Positions 24,287 to 31,812 of a stretch of 64,000 nucleotides of DNA are shown one piece after another. Source of the DNA: Alicyclobacillus sacchari. GTDB lineage: Bacteria > Bacillota > Bacilli > Alicyclobacillales > Alicyclobacillaceae. Every line of letters starts with the position of its first letter. Within the stretch, counting starts at the first letter, position 1. Both the position numbers and the translations under genes were made by a program. The DNA lies in contig NZ_SORF01000003.1 of assembly GCF_004366795.1 (NCBI RefSeq), positions 186,001 to 250,000 of the forward strand, read 5' to 3'. The notes under the pieces are model-generated. The model made no database searches and was not told the DNA's origin. It saw nothing but the letters and a program-made list of their open reading frames with translations.

Positions 24287-25044
24287 TGCCCATGGACGAA
24301 TCGGTGGTCTTGCGCGGCCGCGCTGTGAGCAAGTCGTTCGGCCAGCTCGTCGTGCTTGACGGCATTGATATCGCCGTAGAGAAAGGCGAAGTGGTCGCCA
24401 TTATTGGTCCCAGCGGCTCCGGCAAATCGACACTGCTGCGCTGCTTTAATGGACTTGAGACACCGACGAGCGGCACCATCGAGGTGGCCGGACAGCCGCT
24501 TAGCCGCAACCGCCGAGAACTTGCCAAGCAGCGCGAGCATCTCGGCATGGTGTTTCAACGATTCCATCTGTTTCCACATCTCACGGCCTTGCAAAACGTG
24601 ATGGAAGGCCCGCTGACGGTCAAGAAAATGGACCGTCGACAAGCCATGGACAGAGCTTACATGCTGCTCGAGAAGGTGGGGTTGCGGGACAAGGCAAATG
24701 CTTACCCGTCGAAACTGTCAGGGGGCCAGCAACAACGCGTCGCGATCGCGCGGGCCCTCGCGATGGAGCCGGCCGTGATGTTGCTCGACGAACCGACGTC
24801 GGCGCTCGATCCCGAACTGGTCGGCGAGGTCTTGCAGGTCATTCAAGGTTTGGCCAGCGAAGGCATGACGATGCTTCTCGTTACACACGAAATGGCGTTC
24901 GCCCGCCACGTGGCTGACCGGGTCATCTTTATGGCAGACGGAAAAATCGTCGAAGAGGGCCCGCCAGAGGCCTTGTTCGATCGGCCACAATCGCCGCGCA
25001 CTCAACAATTTCTGCAAAACGTCGCTCGGCCCGCACACATGTGA
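24286..25044 (+). CDS. Polar amino acid ABC transporter ATP-binding protein (GlnQ type)
   Basis: The 252-residue ATPase shows Walker [11 protein letters not shown]-loop [17 protein letters not shown], signature [16 protein letters not shown], Walker [15 protein letters not shown] and H-loop VTHEM. This is the GlnQ/ArtP consensus. It completes the three-gene importer; its start overlaps the permease stop by one base, and the terminator stem includes its last codons. Confidence 0.94.
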   Translation: MPMDESVVLRGRAVSKSFGQLVVLDGIDIAVEKGEVVAIIGPSGSGKSTLLRCFNGLETPTSGTIEVAGQPLSRNRRELAKQREHLGMVFQRFHLFPHLTALQNVMEGPLTVKKMDRRQAMDRAYMLLEKVGLRDKANAYPSKLSGGQQQRVAIARALAMEPAVMLLDEPTSALDPELVGEVLQVIQGLASEGMTMLLVTHEMAFARHVADRVIFMADGKIVEEGPPEALFDRPQSPRTQQFLQNVARPAHM

Positions 25045-25059
25045 CGGGCCGAACTTTTT
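25026..25059 (+). terminator. Rho-independent terminator of the amino acid ABC operon
   Basis: TCGGCCCG and CGGGCCGA pair over 8 bases and are followed by ACTTTTT. The 5' arm lies inside the last codons of the ATPase gene and the stop codon sits in the loop. Confidence 0.85.
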
Positions 25060-25133
25060 ATGAACTTCTACAACCCATGCTCATATTTCTTCGCCTTCTG
25101 GGGTATCCCTTACAGAAAAAGGAGGTTTTGCAG

Positions 25134-25271
25134 ATGGACGAGGATACCCCAAAATTCGTCATTGAGCAAACGATACAGCGCATACAGGCGCGTGAGCTTC
25201 CGTCAGACACCCAGGCGGCGGGTAACCTCGCAGCCGCTGCCGAACGTCCTTGCGAGGAGGAAGAGGCATAG
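25134..25271 (+). CDS. Small acidic protein, 45 residues
   Basis: The product starts MDEDTPKFVIEQTIQRIQAR and ends ERPCEEEEA. It is acidic, partly helical, with one Cys near the end. A near-perfect ribosome site, AAGGAGG, is eight bases before the ATG, and a terminator stem begins at its stop, so the gene is well delimited on both sides. No family is recognised. Confidence 0.65.
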   Translation: MDEDTPKFVIEQTIQRIQARELPSDTQAAGNLAAAAERPCEEEEA

Positions 25272-25294
25272 TCCCCAAGGGCTCTGCCTCTTTG
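25262..25294 (+). terminator. Terminator after the 45-residue gene
   Basis: AGAGGCA and TGCCTCT pair around the TAG stop codon, followed by TTG. It is a short stem with a weak T-run and would delimit the small gene from the asparaginase gene. Confidence 0.6.
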
Positions 25295-25357
25295 CACCTC
25301 TCCTTGTGGTACACTCATCACATCTTCACTTTGCGCTCTATATAGAGAGGAAGCGTG

Positions 25358-26362
25358 ATGAACATGTCCCACCTCGTTCGCGTTACCCGCGGTGCCATCG
25401 ACGAAAGTTGGCACGACGGTGCCGTCGTCGTCACACACGCCGACGGCCGTCGTTTGGCGCACGCCGGCCACGTCGATTTCATGACCTTTGCCCGCAGTTC
25501 ATGCAAGCCCATTCAGGCAATCCCGACCGTCGAAACAGGTGCACTTGCCCGCTACGGCCTGGATTTGGCCGATCTCGCCTTGTTCTGTGCTTCACACAGC
25601 AGTGAGCATATCCATACGGATCGAGTGCAATCCATCCTTGAGCGGATCGGCCTCGATGCTTCTCTGCTCGTCTGCGGTCCTCATCCGCCGCACAGCCGCG
25701 AGATCTACGAGGAGATTGTCCGCAAAGGCGGAGAATTGACTGCCATACACAGCAACTGCTCGGGTAAACATGCCGGCATGCTCGCATACTGCGCGGCAAC
25801 TGGCTCTGATCCGGCGACCTACGCCAACGTTGCACATCCTCTGCAGCAAAGTATCCTGACAACGCTCGCCGATCTCGCCGAAGTTCCGCGAGATGAGATC
25901 GTCGTCGGCGTCGACGGCTGCGGCGTTCCTGTGCATGCCATGCCGCTGACTGCGTGGGGGCTCGCCTTCGCGAAGTTTGTCCGCGACGACGGTGCACACA
26001 CACCTGCGATGCGCGAAATCCTCAAAGCCATGGGGCTTCATCCGGAACTGGTCGGCGGGACGAAGGAACGGTTTGATACCGACTTAATGCGGGCGACATC
26101 GGGGCGCATCGTGGCCAAAGGTGGTGCCGAGGGATTTCTCATGATGGTGGATACAGAGAATCGCACGTCTGTGGTTATCAAGGTTCTCGACGGCAGTAGC
26201 CGTGCGATCCCGCCCATCGCGCTCCGCGTGCTGCTCTCCTTGGACGCCCTCGCGCCGACGGAGCGGGCCGAGCTCGAGCCGTACGAGAGACCTGCGGTGC
26301 GCAATACACAAGGTATCCAAGTCGGTGAGATCATTGCGGACTTTGATCTGAAACGCGCGTGA
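25358..26362 (+). CDS. Asparaginase, Asparaginase_II family
   Basis: The 334-residue enzyme is of the thermolabile/Rhizobium type II asparaginase family, unrelated to E. coli AnsB. Typical segments are VTRGAIDESWHDGAVVV, RSSCKPIQAIP with the conserved Ser and Lys, CASHSSEHIH, and NCSGKHAGMLAYC, where Cys and Lys bind a metal. It would hydrolyse asparagine to aspartate and ammonia. I choose ATG 25358 behind AGAGAGG; a GTG one codon earlier is possible. It follows an amino acid importer but has its own promoter region. Confidence 0.88.
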   Translation: MNMSHLVRVTRGAIDESWHDGAVVVTHADGRRLAHAGHVDFMTFARSSCKPIQAIPTVETGALARYGLDLADLALFCASHSSEHIHTDRVQSILERIGLDASLLVCGPHPPHSREIYEEIVRKGGELTAIHSNCSGKHAGMLAYCAATGSDPATYANVAHPLQQSILTTLADLAEVPRDEIVVGVDGCGVPVHAMPLTAWGLAFAKFVRDDGAHTPAMREILKAMGLHPELVGGTKERFDTDLMRATSGRIVAKGGAEGFLMMVDTENRTSVVIKVLDGSSRAIPPIALRVLLSLDALAPTERAELEPYERPAVRNTQGIQVGEIIADFDLKRA

Positions 26363-26372
26363 TGGGTGAGAT

Positions 26373-26409
26373 GCCTGCAGCACTGTGCTCATTCGCCCCA
26401 GCTGCAGGC
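26373..26409. terminator. Hairpin after the asparaginase gene
   Basis: GCCTGCAG and CTGCAGGC form an 8-base-pair stem with a 21-base loop just after the asparaginase stop. There is no T-run, so termination is uncertain. Confidence 0.4.
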
Positions 26410-26451
26410 GGTTAACTCGCTCTTCCAAGATAAGCAGGAATTTGTCGATGG

Positions 26452-27585
26452 GTGTCGAACATCGTTGCTTTGGTGGTGATTGCCGTGGTAGTGGATCGGG
26501 ACGATCAGCAAATGCGTCGCTGGGAACGCAAAATCGCGGTTGGGTATCGCATGTTCATTGGGTTATATGCCCTGGCGGGAGCAAGCACCCTGCCCGTCAC
26601 CTGGCTGATTGCACGCTCGAGCTTTCTTTCCTACCTGCAATCGCACCTGTTATATCCGCTGGTGTTGCTCACCATCGTCGAATGCTGTATTGAATGGATC
26701 TTGTTTCGCCTGCGACGCGGACGGCAAAATCTGCTGATTGTCACAGGAGTCCTGCTCGCTGGAATTTCCATTTACTTCAATCCGAGACTCCATGCCATTG
26801 AGTCCATTCTGTTACTCCCTATTTTAGCTTCTGTACTTTTCCTTAGCCCGAAAAAGGTATGGTTCGCAGGCGGGCTTTCCATCATTGCAGAATGCGTTCT
26901 CTACTTCCTCAATCCCTTTCACGGCCTCGAGTCGGGAACAACCCCGTACGACTTGATTACGTTCATCGTGGCACTTATCGGCGAAACCATAGTCTGCCAA
27001 GGCATTATTGCGCGCGGTGCGGAAATCTGGGACGAGCTTCGCAAGCGCGGCCGCTTGGAGACAGAACTTCTGGTCCGCCAAATCGTCTCCGAAAAGGATG
27101 CCAAAACGGATGCCTTGACGGGCCTATACAATCGCAAATCGTTTAACGAGTATCTGGAATTTGCATTGCGCATTAGTGCAGAGACCGACACCCCACTGCA
27201 CTTGGCCGTGATCGACATTGATAATTTCAAGCAGGTAAACGATCGCCATGGCCATCTGGTTGGAGACGAAATTCTGCGTCGCACCGCGCGGGCCATCGAA
27301 CAACATCTAGCCGCCGCGGATTTCCTTGCACGTTATGGCGGCGAAGAATTTGCCCTCATCATCCCCGAGATGAGCCATGACGAAGCGGTCGCCCATATGG
27401 AAAAAATCCGCCAGCATATCGCGGATATTGGTCATGCCGAGTTGGACTCCCAACGCGCAACCGTCAGCATCGGACTGAGCACCTACGTGCCCGGCGAAGA
27501 CGCTCAGTCCCTGTTCCAGCGTGCTGATGAATGTCTTTATCAAGCGAAAAAATCGGGGAAGAACCGCACCATCGCGAGAATGTGA
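26452..27585 (+). CDS. Membrane diguanylate cyclase (GGDEF domain)
   Basis: The first 190 residues hold about five to six hydrophobic helices with no recognised sensor name, followed by a short helical linker and a GGDEF domain from about residue 215 (DALTGLYNRKSFNEYL, DIDNFKQVNDRHGHLVGDE). The active-site motif reads GGEEF, a functional variant, so c-di-GMP synthesis from GTP is expected. The usual RxxD inhibitory site five residues upstream reads AAAD, so product inhibition at that site is probably lost. The start is GTG 26452 with only a distant AGGA, so it is uncertain. Confidence 0.87.
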   Translation: MSNIVALVVIAVVVDRDDQQMRRWERKIAVGYRMFIGLYALAGASTLPVTWLIARSSFLSYLQSHLLYPLVLLTIVECCIEWILFRLRRGRQNLLIVTGVLLAGISIYFNPRLHAIESILLLPILASVLFLSPKKVWFAGGLSIIAECVLYFLNPFHGLESGTTPYDLITFIVALIGETIVCQGIIARGAEIWDELRKRGRLETELLVRQIVSEKDAKTDALTGLYNRKSFNEYLEFALRISAETDTPLHLAVIDIDNFKQVNDRHGHLVGDEILRRTARAIEQHLAAADFLARYGGEEFALIIPEMSHDEAVAHMEKIRQHIADIGHAELDSQRATVSIGLSTYVPGEDAQSLFQRADECLYQAKKSGKNRTIARM

Positions 27586-27588
27586 CGC

Positions 27589-27759
27589 TCAATCCTGCAG
27601 CGGGCCAAATTCTATCTCGCTCCATTCCTCGGTCTCACCAGAGTCCCATTCAATCACCAATGTTCGAAGCAGACAGGCCGGATTTGTCATAATGCCGACA
27701 ATTTGACCGGATACTTGACGATCAGGGTGTTTGACGGTATCTCCAACGCATATCCTCAT
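27589..27759 (-). CDS. Small acidic protein, 56 residues
   Basis: The frame reads MRICVGDTVKHPDRQVSGQI and ends EFGPLQD. A near-ideal ribosome site, AAGGAGG, lies seven bases before the ATG. The GDTVKHPD...GQIVGI pattern looks like a small beta-barrel of SH3/KOW kind, which is only an impression. It converges with the diguanylate cyclase gene (3 bases between stops) and is divergent from amyA. Confidence 0.6.
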   Translation of the reverse strand: MRICVGDTVKHPDRQVSGQIVGIMTNPACLLRTLVIEWDSGETEEWSEIEFGPLQD

Positions 27760-27994
27760 GTTTCGCCCTCCTTAGTCCTAGCTGCTTACAAACCTTTTCC
27801 ACGCCATACCTTTCCTCATCATACGCATAAAACAATACGGTTGTAAGCACTTTCATCTCTATGCTATCTTAATCTGTGACAGTCTTCATAAGTGTCGCCC
27901 GATTGTGCAAACGATTGCATAGCGAATATGCTATAAGCACCTCGTTGCGCAGCCGAGACGATGCTTGTGATGAACAAGGCAAAGGGGGATTTTC
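27760..27994. other. Divergent intergenic region before amyA
   Basis: These 235 bases are A+T-rich and hold the amyA control region. An operator-like palindrome sits at 27906-27919. TTGTGC (27903) with TATGCT 18 bases later (27927) is a possible promoter that the operator would block. No further gene is seen. Confidence 0.45.
27906..27919. promoter_or_regulatory. MalR-type operator before amyA
   Basis: TGCAA-ACGA-TTGCA is an inverted repeat with the GCAAACG half found also in GCAAACGTTTGC before malE. It overlaps the likely -35 region of amyA, so binding would repress. Control by the MalR encoded in the same locus is inferred. Confidence 0.6.
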
Positions 27995-30900
27995 GTGGGA
28001 CAAATCAAGAAAACGACCATAGCAACGCTCATTGTCCTTTCCGCTGCATGGCCAGCAGCCGGCACCGTAAAGCCAGTGCTTGCGAGTGCAAACGGTTCGA
28101 CACCATCTATCGAAATTACGTCAGGAAACGACGTCCGGGCAGGCGCCCCGAGCGATACGCTCACCGTTGCCGTCAACGGGATGGATATCACAGCATCCAC
28201 TCCAAACGTCACACTGACAGACGGTAGCGGATCGATACTTAATCTTACGACGGATACCGCTGTCGCGGACGGCTCGACTCTGCATGTCGAATTGCCCATG
28301 GGGGACAATGGCTTAGGCGCGGGCACCTACACCTTGACGGTCGCCGCTGGTGACGTCAGCGCGTCGGCACCACTCACCGTTGAGCCGTATACAAACGCGA
28401 CCACCATTCAATGGGATGGTATCTACACGGATGATTCCTCGTCCTATGTTTCTATCCCCAGCCCAAGCCCTGGTCAGGATGTCACGATTCGTCTTCGCGC
28501 CTACAGCGGCAATCTGACGAAAGTTGTCTTAAAGGCCTACGATACCGCACAGAGCAAGTCGTTCGACGTCGAAATGACACCTGCATCCACATTTGGACCC
28601 TACCAGTTGTGGTCAGCGACTGTACCAGCGTCAAATGGCGGCACCGTGTACTACCGATTTGACCTGTATGACGGCGATAACTTCGCTTGTCTCTCCGGAG
28701 ATGGCTTGCACACAAGTGACGATACAAATCAGAACTTCCCTCTTCCCGTTGGCGCTGTAACGCTTTCCACATCTGACGCAAGCCCCGGAGACACACTAAC
28801 GGCTTCTGATCCGGTCGGCGATTTTTCCGGCAGCGGCCAAAGCCAAACCACCGTCAGCTTCCTCGACCAAAACGGCAATGTTGTTGCGACCACAACAGGA
28901 TGGAACGCAAGCTGGTCAAGTGTCGATTTCTCAGTACCAAAAGACTTGGCAAACGGGCTCTATACGGTCGATCTCGATACGACCGCGAAAGACGCCGATG
29001 GCGTGACAAATGTCTCTCTCGATAGACAGACTCCACTGTTGGTCGGCCCCGAACCAGCCTGGATGCAAAGCTTTTATCATGATTCGTACAATTCCTTTTA
29101 TCGCAACCCATTTGGTGCGGTGGCAACCGGAACTCCCGTGACACTGCGCCTGCGTGCACCTGTGGATCTCAAATCGGCCACACTTCGGCTATGGGGTGCC
29201 AATGGGAACGGGGCAGAGCTTGATTTGCCGATGGAGCCACTCACCATGTCTGCTGCCGATATCGAACAAGCCACCGGGGTAACGGACGCGTCACAGTACA
29301 GTTGGTGGACAGTCACCATCCCCGCCTCGGACATGAACGTGGCCGGGACCATGTGGTACCAGTTTGAAGGACAGCTTGCAAGTGGGCAAACGGTGTATTA
29401 CGACGACAATGGAAACCAACTCGAGGGTGCTGGCCAACCCAGCTTTTCTTCCAACGGGCCGAGTTACCAGTTGTCTGTCTATAACCAAGGGTTTACGACA
29501 CCGGACTGGTTGAAACACGCGGTCATCTACGAAATCATGCCAGATCGGTTCTATAACGGCGACATCGCGAACGACGAAAATCCGAAGACACAGAAGGGCA
29601 TTTACACGGATGCTACCGGTCAAGAAACGCTGGGGCCTATTCAATTCCACCAGGATTGGAACAGTCAACCTTACGATCCCAATATTCCGGCCTCCGCAAA
29701 TCCGGCCATCCAAGCTTTGCGTGGTAACGGCCAGTGGAACATCGACTTTTTTGGCGGGGATTTGAAGGGAATTGAGGATAAGCTTGATTATCTGAAAAGC
29801 CTTGGTGTCAATACGCTTTATCTCATGCCTGTGTTTGAAGCCGAGTCCAACCACAAGTACGACACGGCCGACTATATGAAGATCGATCCTGGGTTTGGCA
29901 CTGCGCAGGACTGGCTCAATTTAGCCAAGGCCGCACATGCGGACGGGTTTCATATTCTGTTGGATGGCGTGTTTGAAGACACCGGATCGGACAGCGTTTA
30001 CTTCAACAAGTTTGGAAACATGGGCAACCTCGGGGCCTGGCAAGCGTATGTGCAGAACCAACCTAATCGCTCTCCGTACTACAGTTGGTACGAATGGACA
30101 GGAAATACCACAAACCCGTACAACGGTTGGTGGAACAACGACACATTGCCGCAGACCGATACAAACAATCCGTCATTCCAGCAGTTTATCTACGGCGGCC
30201 AAGACGCGGTCGCGAAACATTGGTTGGCCTTGGGGGCCGATGGATGGCGCCTCGATTCGGCAGATAACAGCAACTATAACGTGACATGGTGGAGCAACTT
30301 TCGCAACGCTGTCAAAGCAATCGATCCGAATGCCGCAATCGTTGGGGAAATATGGAGTAACGCAACCAACGATAATGGTACGGACTGGCTGACCGGATCG
30401 ACCTTCGACAGCGTGATGAACTACCAATTCCGCAATGCCGTGATCGACTTTTTCCGCGGAACGTATAACGATGGATCGGTCCAGCATCACGCGGTCGATG
30501 CGACTGGTTTCAACCAGGAACTCATGCGGCTGTACAGCGAGTATCCCTTGCAATCGTTCTACGCCATGATGAACTTGGTCGACTCGCAGGACACGATGCG
30601 CATTCTGACTGTGCTGGAAGATGCACCTGAACCAGGCTCGATGAGTGCCTTGCAACAAGCGACGTACAAACCAACGCCAGATGACCAACAACTTGGCATC
30701 CATCGCATGGAGCTGGTATCCGATCTTCAGTTTGGCTTCCCAGGCGATCCGACCATCTGGTATGGCGACGAAGCCGGCGTGTCGGGTTATAGCGATCCGT
30801 TGTCACGTGACACGTACCCTTGGGGTCATGAAAATGAGACTCTGCTTAACCACTATCGCTTGCTCGGAGCCATTCGCACCGCGAATCCGGTTCTGCAAAC

Positions 30901-31744
30901 CGGGACTTTTACGCCGGTGTACGCGCAGGGCGAGGTGTATGCATTTGCACGCACCATCCGCGACAGCAAGGATGTATTTGGTCAGCCGGCAGCTGACGCG
31001 TCGGCGATTGTCGCGCTAAATAACCAGAATCAAGCACAAACGGTGAGTCTCCCGGTTGCGGGCGTGATCGCCGATGGGACGAAGCTTCTGGACGAACTGA
31101 ACAACCAATGGTATACCGTGCAAAACGGATCCGTGCAGATGACGTTGGCACCATACGAAGGTGCTATCCTGGTCACGCCCGGAGCGAATCCTGTTGCATA
31201 CTTGCAGACGAACGACGGGCAAACGTCCATTGCGTGGACGCCGACCCCTGGGGCGACACGGTACATGTTGCTGCGGCGGGAAGGCGATGGCCCATGGGTA
31301 CCAGCTGGTCCGCCACTCTCCGTGAACACACTGTCTGCACCGATTACCCAGGGCGCAACCGCTGTGGACTATGCGGTTGTCGCCTTACCAGCCGTCGCGC
31401 CAGGCGTCGGTCTTGCGATCGGCCAAGAGGAAAACGCCGTCACGGTGCCAGCGGCATCCGTAACTTCGCCCCAAGTCCAAGCAAACGTTCATCGCGATAC
31501 GGTGAATTTGCACATCACACAGGTGCCGAACGCAACACAATACGTCGTTTATGTGCAACAACCAGATGGTTCGTACCAGGCCGTCGCTGACGCATCCGCA
31601 CATGGCGATGTGAACCTGAAGTTGCCTGTTGTGCCGGGAAACCAATCGATCACGGTGCGTGTCGCAGCACAAAATGACGACAGCCAGGCAGTGACCGCTC
31701 CGATCGTCATTGCAACGCAGGCAACAGCCAAAACACAACGGTAG
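27995..31744 (+). CDS. amyA: Secreted multidomain alpha-amylase (GH13)
   Basis: The 1249-residue protein has a signal peptide (residues 1-31), N-terminal beta-sandwich modules, a GH13 barrel from about residue 505 (HAVIYEIMPDRFYNGD), and two fibronectin-III-like modules at the end. The nucleophile lies in GWRLDSAD (about 752) and the acid/base in VGEIW (about 785). Two usual motifs differ: region I reads DGVFEDTG instead of D-V-F-NH, and region IV reads VDSQDT where His normally precedes Asp. Size and position fit the roughly 1300-residue acid-stable amylase of A. acidocaldarius. It would cut starch outside the cell and feed MalEFG. The start is GTG behind AAAGGGGG. Confidence 0.9.
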   Translation: MGQIKKTTIATLIVLSAAWPAAGTVKPVLASANGSTPSIEITSGNDVRAGAPSDTLTVAVNGMDITASTPNVTLTDGSGSILNLTTDTAVADGSTLHVELPMGDNGLGAGTYTLTVAAGDVSASAPLTVEPYTNATTIQWDGIYTDDSSSYVSIPSPSPGQDVTIRLRAYSGNLTKVVLKAYDTAQSKSFDVEMTPASTFGPYQLWSATVPASNGGTVYYRFDLYDGDNFACLSGDGLHTSDDTNQNFPLPVGAVTLSTSDASPGDTLTASDPVGDFSGSGQSQTTVSFLDQNGNVVATTTGWNASWSSVDFSVPKDLANGLYTVDLDTTAKDADGVTNVSLDRQTPLLVGPEPAWMQSFYHDSYNSFYRNPFGAVATGTPVTLRLRAPVDLKSATLRLWGANGNGAELDLPMEPLTMSAADIEQATGVTDASQYSWWTVTIPASDMNVAGTMWYQFEGQLASGQTVYYDDNGNQLEGAGQPSFSSNGPSYQLSVYNQGFTTPDWLKHAVIYEIMPDRFYNGDIANDENPKTQKGIYTDATGQETLGPIQFHQDWNSQPYDPNIPASANPAIQALRGNGQWNIDFFGGDLKGIEDKLDYLKSLGVNTLYLMPVFEAESNHKYDTADYMKIDPGFGTAQDWLNLAKAAHADGFHILLDGVFEDTGSDSVYFNKFGNMGNLGAWQAYVQNQPNRSPYYSWYEWTGNTTNPYNGWWNNDTLPQTDTNNPSFQQFIYGGQDAVAKHWLALGADGWRLDSADNSNYNVTWWSNFRNAVKAIDPNAAIVGEIWSNATNDNGTDWLTGSTFDSVMNYQFRNAVIDFFRGTYNDGSVQHHAVDATGFNQELMRLYSEYPLQSFYAMMNLVDSQDTMRILTVLEDAPEPGSMSALQQATYKPTPDDQQLGIHRMELVSDLQFGFPGDPTIWYGDEAGVSGYSDPLSRDTYPWGHENETLLNHYRLLGAIRTANPVLQTGTFTPVYAQGEVYAFARTIRDSKDVFGQPAADASAIVALNNQNQAQTVSLPVAGVIADGTKLLDELNNQWYTVQNGSVQMTLAPYEGAILVTPGANPVAYLQTNDGQTSIAWTPTPGATRYMLLRREGDGPWVPAGPPLSVNTLSAPITQGATAVDYAVVALPAVAPGVGLAIGQEENAVTVPAASVTSPQVQANVHRDTVNLHITQVPNATQYVVYVQQPDGSYQAVADASAHGDVNLKLPVVPGNQSITVRVAAQNDDSQAVTAPIVIATQATAKTQR

Positions 31745-31756
31745 ATTCACAAAAAG

Positions 31757-31795
31757 CAAGGCGTACGCAGCCGCTGGCTGGCCGCGTACGCCTTG
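31757..31795. terminator. Bidirectional terminator between amyA and glcA
   Basis: CAAGGCGTACGC and GCGTACGCCTTG form a 12-base-pair stem. On the minus strand it is followed by CTTTTTG, so it mainly ends the glcA transcript, and it also lies just after the amyA stop. Confidence 0.85.
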
Positions 31796-31812
31796 TCGTC
31801 AGTTTGCCCAAA

